A stretch of DNA of 64,000 nt from Chlorella sorokiniana (GCA_025917655.1 CP084619.1:4011001-4075000); one strand, 5' to 3'. Counted from the first letter of the stretch, positions 11,662 through 24,140 are shown. Notes: a model not told the origin generated them from the letters alone. A program made the numbers and translations.

Positions 11662-11958
11662 GCCGCCCCGACACCCGCGCGATCCAGAGGGCGGCAGGCG
11701 GGGAGGCAAAGCGCAGCAGACGATGCTGCAACAGTCGATCAGGCGACAACAGTCACGACGAAGTAAGCAACTCGCTAGTTTGACTCGACACAGCAGCCAG
11801 CGTGTCCTGTGAGTTGATCATTGCGACAGCACGCATGCCTGTGGGCAGCTTGCCCTTTCTTGATCTTCTTACACGCTCTCACTGACAGCGGCAGGTTCCC
11901 AGGTGGCGTCCACCGCTCAGGGCTTTGTTTGCGGTGGCCGAGCAACAACTTGCCAGTC
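11662..11958. promoter_or_regulatory. Bidirectional promoter region aldo-keto reductase / SCAMP
   Basis: The 297 bp between two divergent ATGs must contain both promoters and 5' UTRs. No canonical elements stand out. Confidence 0.45.
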
Positions 11959-13390
11959 ATGGCCGCAGACAATCCTTTCAGCAATGATAACCCATTCGCT
12001 ACCAGCAGCGTGAGTCAAAGGGCGTCGATCCTCGGCTACCAACCCCACGCGCCCGCCTGCCTGCGCCCAAAGAGCTGCTGCCTGAGCCAGGGCTAGCTGT
12101 GTGTACATGCTTTGTGTCGCATGCTAGCACTCGCGCGCCTGACGCTCCCACCACCAACAACCTGCCTCACGCTGCGACGACGCTGGTCGTCGCCTGTCGC
12201 CACTGCTGCGCCGTGCTTCGTGGCCACAACCTCTCTGTTGCCTGCTGCAGGTAAATGGCACTGTGCCAGCAGCAGGGGCCTGGAACAGCGGCGGCGCGTG
12301 GGGCAGCGGTGGCGACAGCTATGCAGCGCCAGTGGCAGCAGACATGGGCGGCAGCAGCAACGGCGGCGTCGGCGGCGGCAGCGGCAAGGGGCTCGGCAAG
12401 AAGGAGGCCGACCTGAACAAGCGCGAAGCTGAGCTGAACAAGCGTGAGGCGGAGCTGCGGCGGCTGGAGCTGGAGATCCGGCAAAACCCGGGGGCCAAGA
12501 ACACCAAGAACTGGCCCAAGTTCTGCCCCGTGCTGCACCACGACATCGCAGGCGAAATCCCGGCGCAGTCGCAGATCCCCGTGCGCCGCGCCTACTGGGC
12601 GTACCTGGTGAGGTTGGAAAGCCGCTGGGCGTGCAGACACGGCGCGACCTGTTTGCCTTGACAAAGCTGCGTCGAGCTGCGCTGTGGAGGCACCTGTGAT
12701 GCGTGGAGCGGCGGTTGTCAGTGGCACGCATGCAACAGCGCTGCACACCGCCTGCACACTGCCAACATGCAGGGCCTCATCTGGTGCCTGTTCTTCAACT
12801 TCATCGGCGGCACCGCGCTGCTCATCACCGACGGCGGCGAGATCGCGGCGTGGCTGTGGGCCTCCATCTGGATGGTGGGCGGCATCCCGGGTGCCTACAT
12901 CCTCTGGTACGCCCGCCTGTACAACGCCTCCATCAAGGACTCCGCCTTTGGCTACGCCCTCTTCTTTGCCGGCTTCTTCGCCAACCTCGCCTTCTCCATC
13001 TGGAGCGCCGTGGGTGCGTGGGCGCCGCCGCTGCTTTTCATGCCATCGCCTGGGCCTGCCGTGACTGGCATGCTGCCTGCTGCTTCTGCTACCTGCTGGG
13101 CTCAAGGTCTGAACCGAATGTTGCTCGCCTGGTTTGGCTGCCGCACTGCATGCAGGCCCGCCGTTCCTGGGCGAGAAGAGCCACACCGGCTACATCTCTG
13201 CCATCAACCGCATGAACGACAACACGGGGTGGGCGTCGTCTACTTCATTGGCGCCGGCTTCTGGACCATTGAGAGCCTGTGGAGCCTGTGGGTCTACAAG
13301 CTGGTGTACCGCAGCTTCCGCGGCCAGGGCATGACCGTTGCCCAGGTGAAGCGCGACGCGGCGGGCCGTGCAGCATCGTCGGCAGTGTGA
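11959..13390 (+). CDS. SCAMP: Secretory carrier-associated membrane protein (SCAMP)
   Basis: SCAMPs are four-span membrane proteins of post-Golgi, endosomal and plasma-membrane vesicles. The start is ATG 11959 (MAADNPFSNDNPFATSS) with two NPF motifs, which bind EH-domain endocytic proteins. Exon 2 (about 12251-12607) has a Gly/Ser-rich linker, then a charged heptad coiled coil (KKEADLNKREAELNKREAEL), then the conserved NWPKFCPVLHHDIAGEIP and RRAYWAYL. Later exons carry the spans LIWCLFFNFIGGTALLI, WLWASIWMVGGIPGAYILWY, FALFFAGFFANLAFSIW-like sequence and VVYFIGAGFWTIESLW. It ends with a tail after YRSFRGQGMT, TGA at 13388-13390. A gggg run near 13229 needs one extra G to join DNTG to VGVVYFIG. 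Confidence 0.93.
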
Positions 13391-13974
13391 ACCCGCTGTC
13401 AGCCAGCAGCATCGGCTCGCACGTGTACGGCAAGATGCTGCCATGACAATGGCCACAGATGCATGCGCTTGTTTATAGCCTTGCGAACTGCACCTGCGTT
13501 TCGGCCGACGGTTTCACCGGCTGTCGGAAACTGGTCCCCTGCGCACGACTCTAACGCTTCTCCTGCTTATGTCTCTGAGCTTGCGTGCGTCTTGTGTTTT
13601 CTTCTCTCAGCAGTTGCTGTTGCCATGATCCTCTGTTACATTCTTCGTTGCTCTGCGGACCCTGTGTCCCTTTGTGCGGGCAACAGGGTGTGCCTTGGCG
13701 CCTCCACCAAAAGCAAATAGAGGGCGGGTCTCTCGTGCGGCACCTGTAAGATCGAAGGAACGGGGATCGACAGGCACAATCAGGTGCGGCTGTCTAGACG
13801 AGTCTGCGCCAGCCTGTGAGAGCTGCGCGTTGGCTCCACAAGCTGTTCTGTCTTTTGCGGTCGGTTCCGTCCTCCCTCTGCATTGCTTACTTCTTTGTGG
13901 CCAACTGCGTTCTGAAGCCCCCCCGTGCAGCAGCGGCATCTCCGCATTTCAGAGCTCTGGTCTCTGCACCCGCT
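13391..13974. other. SCAMP 3' UTR and AP2 gene 5' region
   Basis: TGTAA at 13745-13749 is a likely SCAMP polyadenylation signal, about 355 nt after the stop. The remainder should contain the AP2-gene promoter and 5' UTR. No other gene was recognised. Confidence 0.5.
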
Positions 13975-15760
13975 ATGGAGGCTCCGCAGGACGCGCAGCA
14001 GCCTGCAGCAGCGTTACAACAAGCTGGGTGAGGAAGCCCCGCCGTGTGGGGACACGTTCACGAGATTGGGCTTTCTGCGGACACTCATCCACCCCTTGTG
14101 CTCTCTCGTGCCCGCCATGTTTCGCAGAGATTCTCGCATGGTGTTGTCGCCCGCCCGCAAGCTGACCAGTGCATCCGTCAGAGCTGACCTAGTGGTGCGC
14201 CCGGCCGCCGGCTGCTGCTCTGCCGCCGCTGAAGTGGGCCAGGGACCTTTGCCCAGCATTCCCTTCAGCTGAGAGCCATTTTCCAGCCGAACGCTCACGT
14301 TTTTTCTGAGCTCGATGAATGCGCAGGCACACATTCGGGGCCTGGCAGACTCATGCGGCGCGGTGCCTGACATCTGTAAACGACGGGGTCCTGGGGAGCC
14401 CGACCCGACTGTGGGCGCGCAGGCACGCAAGCTCAACCAAGCATCCAGACGCCGCCTGTATTATGGCAGCACGCGCCGTCCATTGCTATGCAAGCTGTAA
14501 TGTTGGGCGTGGTGTGTTGTGGCGGTATAGCGCATCCTGCGCATTCTTCCTGACTGAAGCCGATCAGCACCCACAAGCCCGTCTGTATGCTGCAGGTGGC
14601 AGACTGGGATGACCTACGTCGCCGCAAGGAAATGGACCTCCTGCAAGCTTACCCGGCCGCAGGGCTGCACCCCTCCACCTTTGTGCCCACCTCGCAAGTG
14701 GCCCCCGCACTCCCGACACGTCCGCCAGCGCCGCGGCAGCAGCGGCAGCGGCAGCAGTGCCCCTCCCAGTTCCCGTGCCACCCATGGTGCCTGCGCCTGC
14801 AGCATCCATGCCGCTTGTGCCCGCCATGCCGGCGCCAGCGCCGGCCGAGCGGCCGAGCGGCGGCGTTCGCCAGGTGGGCAAGGTGACGAAGGCCAACAAG
14901 AGCAAGTCTGGCGGGCGCACCTTCACCTCAAAGTACCGCGGCGTGCACCAGACCTTCCCCACGCGCCGTTGGGAGGCGCAGTTCAGGTGACAAGAGTGCG
15001 GCGGCAGGGCTCTGCAGCCAGCGCAGCTGCGGCGCCCTTCCCCGACCTGGCCATGCCTGCGCACTGCCGTCCACTCCCTCCTCCCGTGTGCGCCACACCC
15101 CACGACCCCCTTTCCCCTTGCTCAGGCGCAACGGCAAGCCCACCTCTCTGGGCTGCTTCGACCAAGAGGAGCAGGCAGCGCGCGCCTACGACAAGATGAT
15201 GCTGTGGTGCGAGCTGCACAACGCAACGGGAGTCAAGGGTGAGGCCACGCACGCGGCTTGACTCCACCGCGGCGGCACGAGCATTCCAGGAAGCGCAAAA
15301 GGCGGCTGCACACCTCGCCGGCCCTCGCCCGCCCAGCGCACGCCTTAGCATGTGGGCTGCGCCCTGGCAGCGCTGCCCATTGTAAGTGTGTCGCCCCTCT
15401 GTCCCTCCCTCCCGCTCCAGGCGGCATCACCAATTTTGACTCGAGCGAGTACGAGAGCGACATTCCCTTTCTGCAGCAGTGTTCCCAGGACGACTTGGTG
15501 CAGCTGCTGCGCTCTGAGGGGCGCAGGCAGGCCGCGCGCGCGCATGCTGAAGCAGGTGGGTGGGCTGCGGGGGCGCGCCTGCCTGGCTCGCGCAGCGTTT
15601 GCACGTATTTGGTATGCCCCCCGCCTGCGTGCCTGCTCCTGCTGGTGGCTCGCAGGGAGTTTGCATGGGGCCTGTCCTGAGCCGTGGGGCGTTTGCTATG
15701 CAGAAGCGGGAGGGCGCCGCCGCATACCGAGGCGACAACAGCGGCTCTGACGATGAGTGA
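13975..15760 (+). CDS. AP2/ERF-domain transcription factor
   Basis: Nuclear DNA-binding protein with one AP2 domain of the green-algal type. Start ATG 13975 (MEAPQDAQQPAAALQQAG), then an intron of over 500 bp. The next exon from about 14597 encodes DWDDLRRRKEMDLLQAYP and an Ala/Pro-rich linker. The AP2 domain spans two exons: SKYRGVHQTFPTRRWEAQFR (about 14930-14989), then RNGKPTSLGCFDQEEQAARA and YDKMMLWCELHNATGVKGG. The YRG and WEAQF elements and the LGxFDxEExAARAYD helix are all present. The domain is followed by ITNFDSSEYESDIPFLQQCS and an acidic tail ending GDNSGSDDE. A short C run near 14712 needs one more base to keep the linker open. The target genes are unknown. Confidence 0.85.
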
Positions 15761-16143
15761 CGCTTTGGAGCGCGCCACGCGGCTGCGACGACCCCAGATG
15801 CCGCCTGTTTTCGCCAGGCTGGCGAGCTGCTCAGCCCCGGCGCGCCATTCGCGCCGCACGGCTGGCCAACCCGCCTTGTGCCGTCTGACCCCTCTGGATT
15901 TTCTTTCCCCCAGGCCTGACCCGCATGCACACCGACCAACCTGCTGTCTGCTAACATGTCGTCATCCCTGCTGACCCACCTCCATACCCCGCTTGATGCC
16001 CTTGCCCCGATCCCGTTCCCGCTGCACGCGCCCTGGCCCCGCGCTATGCTGTGCGGCAGCGGCTGTATGTTCACACCCCTGCCGGCCATTGAACAGTGTT
16101 GCTGAGCCAGCCAGAGCTGGTTTGTTGCTGCCTTTTGTGCTGA
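15761..16143. other. Convergent intergenic region, AP2 gene / ankyrin gene
   Basis: Tail-to-tail gap with both 3' UTRs expected. No coding signal seen. Confidence 0.4.
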
Positions 16144-18427
16144 TTAAACAGAGCGCACGCTAACAGCAGTGCATGGGCATGCCAAACAGCGCGGCTGGCT
16201 CAGAGCCAGGCAGAGAGCGGGTACGGCGCAAGGCTCGCAATGTGCAGCAAGGCGCTGCCGGGCACATCCGCCAGGCATGCGGGGCCTCCAGCGCCGCAGG
16301 CTGTCTCGTTGGCGCCGCTGCTGCGGCTCATGTGCCCTGGCTGACCCCCAGTTTGCTGTTTGCCCTCTGAGCTGGCAGCCTGGCGACGCGCACGGTGCAC
16401 GCAGAGCAGAAGGACGCGCACCGCCCGCCGGAAGCGGGGCGGGAAGGCGGGATGGGAGCCAAGGCTCCAGGGCGGACGCATCACTGCCATGCCCACGTAC
16501 CTGCGGCACCGCAGGCACCCACTCAGCCGTTGCCGTGGTCAGAGCTGGAACACGAGCAGCAGCCAGCATGAGGACTCGAAGATGCAGCCAAAATTGCAGT
16601 GCAGGGGACCCACCGCGCCAGCTCGGTGCCGGCGTTGGCCACCGCCCCTGGAAGGGGGTGTAGTCTCGCAGCAGCGGCTGCGGCGCGCCGTTCAGCGGCG
16701 GCGCTTGCGCCCAGGCCAGCACCGCAGGGCGGAAGCCAGCCGCCACCAGCTGCTCGGCCGCCCACACAGATCGTGCTGTGTGGCGCGGCAGCGGGAACTG
16801 CGGCCGCCATGGGGGAGAGGGGAAGGCGAGGATGGGGGAGTGGCGCAGTAGGGCTGGCCTTTGCTGAGTAAGCACGTCGCGAGCTGCGCTCACCGGATCG
16901 GCAAGGAAGGCCAGCAGGCAGGGGGCCTCCTGCTGCGCGGCCCCACCCTCACGGGGGCCCGCGCAGTGCCCGCTGGAGGCGGCGGGCGCACCCCTGCAGA
17001 GCCTGCCAGCAGCTGCTGCAGCACTTCCATGGCGGGGGAGGCCCCTAGGCCCTGCTCGCCACCCTCCTCCCCTGCCCGCAGCGCGGTCGCCGCGTCGACG
17101 GCGGCAAACAGGGCGCCGGGCGAGAGCGTCGCGCCCAGCTGAAGCAAGCGCGCTGCCGCAGCGGGGTGCCTGTCAGCTATGGCCAGGCGCAGGAAGGCTT
17201 GTAGGGCCTGTGTGCCCAGCAGGGAGCCGCCGCTGCCGCCGTGCCTGACGTGCCCGCCGTGCCCGCTGAGCTCCGCACAGCTGTCGAGCACGGCACACAT
17301 CGCCTCTGATGCCAGGCCTGCATCTTGAGGCCGCCCGGCCCCACCCGCTGAGGGAAGCGGGAGGGGAGATGGCGCAGCGCAGCCAAGGCCTGCCCCTGGG
17401 ACAGCGGCGGCAGCAGCGCCAGCAGGCCGCCGATCTGGCGCATGCTGCCATGGGCTGCTGTGGCCGCCAACACGTCTTCGAGCTGCTCACCATCCAGGGA
17501 TGCTAGCCAGGCTGCCGCGGCCTCTGCTGTTGCAGGTTGAGGCGGCAAGGCGGGCCCCCTGGTGGCACCGCTGCTGCCCTCGCTGAGCCTGACCGCCGCA
17601 AGGTGCGGCAAGCGGCACTGCAGGACGCTTTCCAGCATCTCCCGCCCAGCGAAAGACCCTGGGACGCTGCGCGTGCCACGGCTGAGAATGGTGCGCTGGC
17701 CAGCTGCGCTGCACGGGCGCAACATCGCGTCGGCTCCGCCCGCCAGCAGCGCCAGCATGCAGCACTCCAGCTCCATGCGCCGAGCCTCATGCTGAGTATC
17801 TGGTGGGCCCCACCCATTCTCAGAGGCGCCCGGCTGGGGCAGCAGCGCTTCCATCGGCAGAGCAGTGGCCAGGGCAAGGGGCGTCTCTCCGCCGTGCAGG
17901 CCCGCCAGCCAGCAGGGGCTGAGAGCGAGCAGGCCTTGCTGGCACCGTCGAAGCACCGCTCTTCGGATGGCATCCGCGTCTCCAGCACGTGCATCCACTG
18001 CATGGGGGCTCGAACAACATGGAATGCGAGCCATGATGGGCGGAGGCATCACATGGGGTGTGAGTCCGCTGCTGAGGGAGGTGGGCAGCAGACACACCAG
18101 AACGCTGCAGTCGCGTACCTGCAGCGCCTGCTGCAAGCAGCATCTGAACGCCGGGGAGGAACCCCGACATCACTGCCGCATGGAGGGGAGTCAGACCGTG
18201 GTGCAGGCTGCAGGGATGGCGCACAGCCGCGACGACCTCGGGGGCGGTTGGCATGCCGCCGCCGCTGGAATGGCGGCGCCGGTGCAGACTGGGGCGGATG
18301 CGGCTGAGGGCTCAACAATGAGCAGGATTTGTTGCAGAGCGTCGTAATCTCGGGAAAAAGCAGCGTCCAGCAGCTGCTCAACGACTGAGGGCTCTGTATC
18401 TGGGCAGCGACAGGAACCATCGCCCAT
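16144..18427 (-). CDS. Ankyrin-repeat protein, otherwise unknown
   Basis: The start is ATG 18427 (MGDGSCRCPDTEPSVVEQLL), followed by a helical DAAFSRDYDALQQILL segment. An ankyrin repeat follows: HGLTPLHAAVMSGFLPGVQM then LLAAGA (about 18195-18125). A second partial repeat reads GLHGGETPLALATAL (about 17895). The rest is Ala/Leu-rich and helical, with repeat-like pieces such as LRLAIADRHPAAAARLLQLG (about 17190-17135), where degenerate ankyrin units are plausible. An exon ends near 16891 at a GT donor. The final exon reads on to about 16144, but the last 350 bases have no family support. A C run near 18245 needs one extra base to join the first exon frame to the ankyrin frame. It may be a protein-interaction scaffold; partner and location cannot be inferred. 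Confidence 0.6.
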
Positions 18428-18797
18428 ACGACCGCCACCTCTTGATTGCTTATTTATTGAGTTTTAAACATCGTCATTACCTAATGCGGTAATGGGTAAG
18501 ATCGATCGACATGCACGAAGCGATGCTGAAATCCAAGTCTGGTGACGGCGGCGGACTTGGGCAGCGTGGCACAGCGTCGGAATCTGATGGCGGCTTTGAA
18601 CTACTTGGTCTGTCAACCTAGCAGTCCTGCTCTCCTTAGATTGCAGCAATACAGGTGTCAAGTGCCCAAAGTGTTTCTGTCCTAGGTCAGGGAGCAGTCC
18701 GACTGTGCACAGTACAAAACTGAAGCTACGCGGTTTATAAGTGCAAGGTGCGAGCTTCCTCCTCAGTCGCAGCTAACCGGCTTGGCAAGGACGGCGT
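18428..18797. other. Intergenic, ankyrin gene 5' / ORTHRUS gene 3'
   Basis: AT-richer spacer of 370 bp between two minus-strand genes. It must hold the ankyrin-gene promoter and the 3' UTR of the RING-SRA gene. Nothing else recognised. Confidence 0.4.
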
Positions 18798-21700
18798 TCA
18801 AGCCTTGACCTTCTTGGCAGCAGCCTCCGCCTCCACCTCTGCCGACGCGGTGCGGCCCCGCTTGGCCTTGGCCTTGGCCGGGCCCTTGGCTGCCGCTGGC
18901 GAGGCCGCCTCGACGCCCTCCTCCGCCTTGCGCGTGTCGAGCTTGGCCTGTCGCTGTCGCTTCTTCTCCTCCGCAGCGTCCTGGCTGCGCATCTTGCGCA
19001 GGCAGTAGCGCACGGCGGCTGCGCCAGCGGGGACCCCAGGAGCAGAGCGGATCGGTCAAGGGGGCGCCAGGCAGCCGGGCACAGCAGCAGCCAGCATGCC
19101 GCCGGCTGTCGGCACCCACCGCTCGTCGGCCCCCAGAACGCGGGAGCTTGGCTCCAAGCTTGCCCCTAACCCCCTCCAACACGCACAGCACCAACCCGCG
19201 CTGTCTGTTGTCGCCCGGCCCCGCCCCCTCACCCTCGTCCCCGTCCTCTTGCTCCAGCAGCGCCTGAATCAGCCCCGCATCAAACTCCGGGAACTCGCCC
19301 GTCAGGGCCTTGGTCACAGCCTCTGCGGTGGGGGAAGGGGCGTGGGACATCCACACCATGTGAAGGCGTGCCGACAAGCTGGGTGCAGGGTGCCGCCTGT
19401 GGTAGTCCAAAATGGTCGGTGCGTCAAGCTGGCATCAAGCTGAGATTCGAAAGCAGTACCAGCCCCCGCTTCATTCCCAAGCATAGCCGCTGCAGCTGTC
19501 ACGGCCCCACCCTGCCCCCAGCCAGGGCCTCACCCTGCTTGGCAACCTCGGCGTTGACGGGAGGCGCTGCCACGGCGGCCGGCGGCGCGCGCTGCTGGGC
19601 ACCTGATGGTCGCTCACCGCCATCTCCTTGCCCCCGCTGCCCCCGCTGCCGTCGGTGGTGGTGGTGGTGCGGGAGTCGTCCTTCACGGCCGCCGCCTCAT
19701 TGGAGGGGCCTGCACCGTCGCCCGCGGCCGCCCCCTGCTCCTGCTGCTGCTCCTGCTGCTGGGTGCCCTCATCAGCCTCCTCCTCGCCGCCCTCCCCGGC
19801 CTCATCACCTGCAGCGAGCGACAGGCACGGCAGCAGCTCAGCCATGCCTACCAGCAGGATCAGAGAGCGCAGTGCACAGCGGGCTGCCAGGCTGCCTGGC
19901 AGTGTTCCCTGTTCATCCTCTGCTCAAGCTGCCACTCCAGGGTTCCCACCCTCTGCATCGTCGCCGCCCTCCGCCTCCGCCTTGGCCGCCTCCGCCTTGG
20001 CCCGCTCCACAGTCTCCTGCAGCTTGCGGATGACGGCCGCCATCTCGCGGTTGGGCTGCGCTGTCTTGAGGAAGTCGCAGATGTCGACCTGCAGGTGGGG
20101 ACGAAGCATGCGTCACGTGAGCGAGCTTGTGTGGCTAAGGGGCAGTGCGAGTGTGTCAGCTTTAAAGCCGCACACATATGGCAGGCGCAGATGCGCTGAA
20201 AGGGGAGCGCAGCGGGCCCCACAAGCAGAAGGAGGGAGCACTTGAAAATCAAGCAGGTGTGTGTGTGTGTTGGGGGGGGGGCTGTCCCTTCCCCTGTAAA
20301 ACTGCGAGACCCCGCTTGGCCCTCCCTCGAAACGGCTCACCTTGCAGGTGGGGCAGGGCTTGAGCACCTTGCGCACGCGCAGCGAGCGGCCGGTGGCGGC
20401 TCCGGCATCCACCTCGTCGGCAATGCCGCCAAACTTCTTGTCCAAGCAGGGCTTGCAGAAGTTGTGGCCTGGGCCAAACGGGAGCGGTGCAAGCTCGAGT
20501 GGGCAGCAGGCACAGGCCACGGCTGCGTGCGATGCTTGACTCACGCCAGGAGGCGGTGGCATGGCGTGCACGCTGTGGTCATGAGCCGCACACTCACCGC
20601 AGGGCGTCGACACCGGCTGGCTGATTACGTTCTTGCAGATGCCGCAGGCAAACTCGCGCAGCGCCTTCTCCTGCTCGCTCACCTGCAAGCCGGCCATGTA
20701 AGGCGGGTCAACAGAAACGTCAGAAGCCACACAGTGCAAACCTAGAAGATACATGGCGGGCCCGTCAGCCCGCAGACGCAGCCCGTCCGCACCCTGCCCA
20801 CCTTCTTGCGCGCGGCCTTGCTGCCCGTGCCGCTGCCCCCCGCCTTCTGGCTGACAGGCGGGTCGCGCGACCAGCCCCACTTCTCCTCCTCCGCGTTCCA
20901 GCCCCACCACGGCTGGTCCCCCATTGAGAACACCTGCCCCTTGTCCGCCCCCTTCATCTCCTCCTCCGCCTCCTTGGGCAGGTTGGTCTCCAGGCCGGGC
21001 GGTCGCCCACCTCTGCACCACGGGGCAGGCAGCGGCGCTTTGCAGGCAGGGATGGACGCAGAGACGGGCTGGAGCCAAACCGGGAGTGGCAACTGTCAAT
21101 TGCAGGGCAGGCAGCACGTGCAGCCCATGCTTCAGCGGGGCGGCAGCGCTCACCGTCTGAGCTCCAGGGGGCGGGCTCGTTGTCGCAGCGCACGAACAGG
21201 TAGCGGCACATGAGGAAGCCCTGCAATGTGAATGGGTCAAGGGGTCACCGAGTGATGTGCTGGCTGCATGCCAGGCTACACAGCCAGCGGCGGAGAGGTG
21301 TTGTCCGCTGGCCTGCGCTGACCTGGCAACGAGTACCACACATACGGGCTAGCGCGCTGTCAGTGGCGGGCCTCACACCTGGCCCTGCAACCCCAGCCTG
21401 CCGCCTCTGCCCTGCGTGCTGCGCCGCCGTCATCGCACCTGCTTGCCCTTTGTGCGCCAGCACTTTACGATGCGGTAGATGCCGTCGTAGCGCACGGGGT
21501 CTCCTGGGTGGGGGCGTATGCAGAGCGCTTCTCCTGCAGGGGCCGGGGGCAGGCACGTTGAGGAGGGTTCTTGGAGCAGCGCGGTAAAGGCAGGCGTGCG
21601 CACGCAGACGGCGACGGCAAAAGATGCCAGTCCGCGGTTGTGCTGAGCCGGGCGCTGCTGCGCGCTTGCCTTGAAGGAGCGCACGACCCGAACGGGCAGG

Positions 21701-23884
21701 CCCTTGGTGCACGACAGCTTCAACGCCTTGTTCATGCTGTCAAATGCCTGGGGGCGGTGCAAGGAGGGGTGGGGGCGCTGCTTTGAGCTGCAGCATGACG
21801 AATTTGCGTGGACCAGGGATACAGCCAGCAAGCCGCAGTTCCGCCCCCTCCTGCATCGGCACAGCACGCGTTGCCGAGGGGGCCGCCGCCCTCACAGGGG
21901 TGCCCTCACACGCTGTTGAGCCCCCTGCAAGCCGCACCTGGTCAAACGACTGCTCCTTGTTAGTGCGCTTGTTGCCCGACAGGTCGCGGCCGCCTGAGCC
22001 GGTGTAGAGGAACCACTCCCCCTCGTCACGATCATCCTCGTAGCTGTGTGTGGGGGGTGGGGAGGCTGGGAACAGTAGTAAGAAGTGTTGGGGTTGCCAG
22101 GCCGGCTGCTCTGCACGCAAATGGCGCCGTGGCTGGCCGGCGCTGCTTGGCCTGCAGGCGTGCGTCCCGCCCGGGCTCACCCCCGGACAGCACCACCGAC
22201 TGGGCGCCGACGTTGGACTGGCCCGCGATGCCGGCCACGTGCGGGAAGTGGGCGCCCCACTGGCGGCAGTCCAGCCGGTCCTTCCAGAACTCGCCCACAC
22301 GCACGCCCTGCGCAGCGGCAGCAAGCAGAAACACAACAAATTCAGTCCGCAGCCACAGTCCCCGGCGCAAGCTTGCTGCGCATGCGAAGCTTCAGGCTGC
22401 AGGGGCCCCACAGGGGACTGCTGCTGCAAAGGGGGCAGCCAGTGCTTCCAGCCTGGGGCCGCACCGTGCCGCGGGGTCTGCCTCGGCGGGGATGGGCCCA
22501 AAGTGGTCGTTCGGCACGTTCACCATGATGCGGCCTGCAGGCAGCCGGCGCAGTTTTGATTTGTGTTGTTGGAGGAACAGGGGGGTTCCCACGCGCTGGG
22601 CCCCCTGGATGACAAGAAGGAGAGCCGCAGCATACAGGCAGCTGGCGGTTGTGGCAGCTACAGCAGGCCGCACCCGAAGCGGCGTTGGCGCGCCCTGCAC
22701 GCTGCGCACGCTCCGTGGTGAACGCCTCGTCGGGGCGATCGTCGTTGTTGATGCTGGGGAAGGAGGGAAGGCAGGAGCAGGAGGGGTAAGGAGGGGAATG
22801 GCATGGGTGCAGGGCGATGCAACGGCCACAGCGGTGCAGGTCACGGTCAGAGAGTGCCATGCCCGGCGCAGCTGCATGCCGGCTGCGCCGCATGCCTCTG
22901 ATGACGCATGGGCTGCCGGGTGCACGGCTGCAGCTCACCGCACAAAGGCCTTGTTCGAGGGGCGGGGGTCGCCGGCCTTGAAGGCGCGGATGGCAACGGT
23001 GAGAGCGGTGTTGATCCGCGGGTTCTGCGCAAACTTGGAGCCAAACTCGTGGCGGCACGAGGGGCACGCCTTGTTCTTGGACTTGTTCACCAGATCCTGC
23101 AGGCAGCATGAGAGGGTTACGGATGCACCGCGTGGCTGATCCAGCTGGGTGGATTATCACCACAACTGTTGGGGGCTGCACTCATAGGTGCTGAACCAAG
23201 GGCGTCATGTATGCTGCCAAACACCAGCCAGCAACGGGAATGTCTGCGCATGTCGGCAGGTCCGCACCTGGAAGCACTTGAGGCAGAAGTTGTGCTGGCA
23301 GGGGCCTGCGGGGCGGCGGGGCAGGCCACAGGAAGGGAGCCGTTGGAAGTGCAGCGGGCCAGCTGTCGGCTTAATGAGGCTGCACCCCGGCCGCTCATGC
23401 AAGCCCCACAGCCTCCCAGGCAGTAGCTTTACAAGGGCGTCACTGCGATGTAGGTTCCTGAACCGCACAGGCCCCGGCAGCAGGCAGCCGATCCAGCAGC
23501 GGGGCGCACCGTGACGGGGCGGACGCAGAGGTCGAAGCAGATGGCGCACTTGAGCGTATCGTCGTCCAGCAGGTCGTTGTCGTTGTTCTCCTTGGCTGCT
23601 GCCTTGCCCTTGTCGTCTGCAGCAGGGGCGTCCCTGGTGAGGAGCTTCGCAGACGAGCGGTGGAAGCGTCGGCAGGAGCGGGCCGTTGGGCGCGAGCGGG
23701 AAGGCGGCAGAGCTAAACGAAGCGCACCCTTGGCAGCATCTGCGTCCTCAGAGGATGCCGCAATCTTCTCCTTCCACTTTCCCGTCATCAAATCCTGCCT
23801 GGCTGCCGCCTTCTCGGCATCGGTCAGGTTGGGGTCCTTGTTGATTTCCAGGATGCGCTTCATAAGCTCCTTTTGCGACAACAT
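18798..23884 (-). CDS. ORTHRUS/VIM-type E3 ubiquitin ligase (RING-SRA-RING), UHRF1-like
   Basis: This family binds methylated CpG through the SRA domain and uses RING domains to ubiquitinate histones, helping maintenance DNA methylation in the nucleus. Start ATG 23884 ([20 protein letters not shown]). RING 1 is spread over three exons: [15 protein letters not shown] (about 23550-23510), [13 protein letters not shown] and [18 protein letters not shown]. The SRA/YDG domain runs about 22540-21190: [82 protein letters not shown] and [15 protein letters not shown] 2 is [33 protein letters not shown] and KPCPTC. The tail is helical and acidic, then Lys-rich ([20 protein letters not shown], ending AAAKKVKA), probably a nuclear signal. 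The plant-type PHD finger was not seen. A one-base frame change is needed near 19580. Confidence 0.92.
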
Positions 23885-24140
23885 GGTGCTTGTGGAGCCC
23901 GTGGGCACGCTTTATGGCAGGTATTGGGCACAAACTCGGGGGCAGCGGCGCCGGTGAAGATCAGTTTCTCTGAACCAAGGGTACGCCGACAAACACGTTG
24001 CAAAGCGAAATGCAGTTGGGGTGCCCCAATGAAGAGGCGCGATTGCGTCTGGCGCGACCGCTCGCCTCAAATTTCAAGCAACAGCCTGCCTGCATGGCGG
24101 CGGGCAGCGCTGGGCTGCCCTGCTGGGCACCACCCTTCCT
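23885..24140. promoter_or_regulatory. Bidirectional promoter region, ORTHRUS gene / putative bicistronic unit
   Basis: 256 bp between divergent ATGs. It must drive the RING-SRA gene on the minus strand and the small-ORF/monooxygenase unit on the plus strand. Confidence 0.45.
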
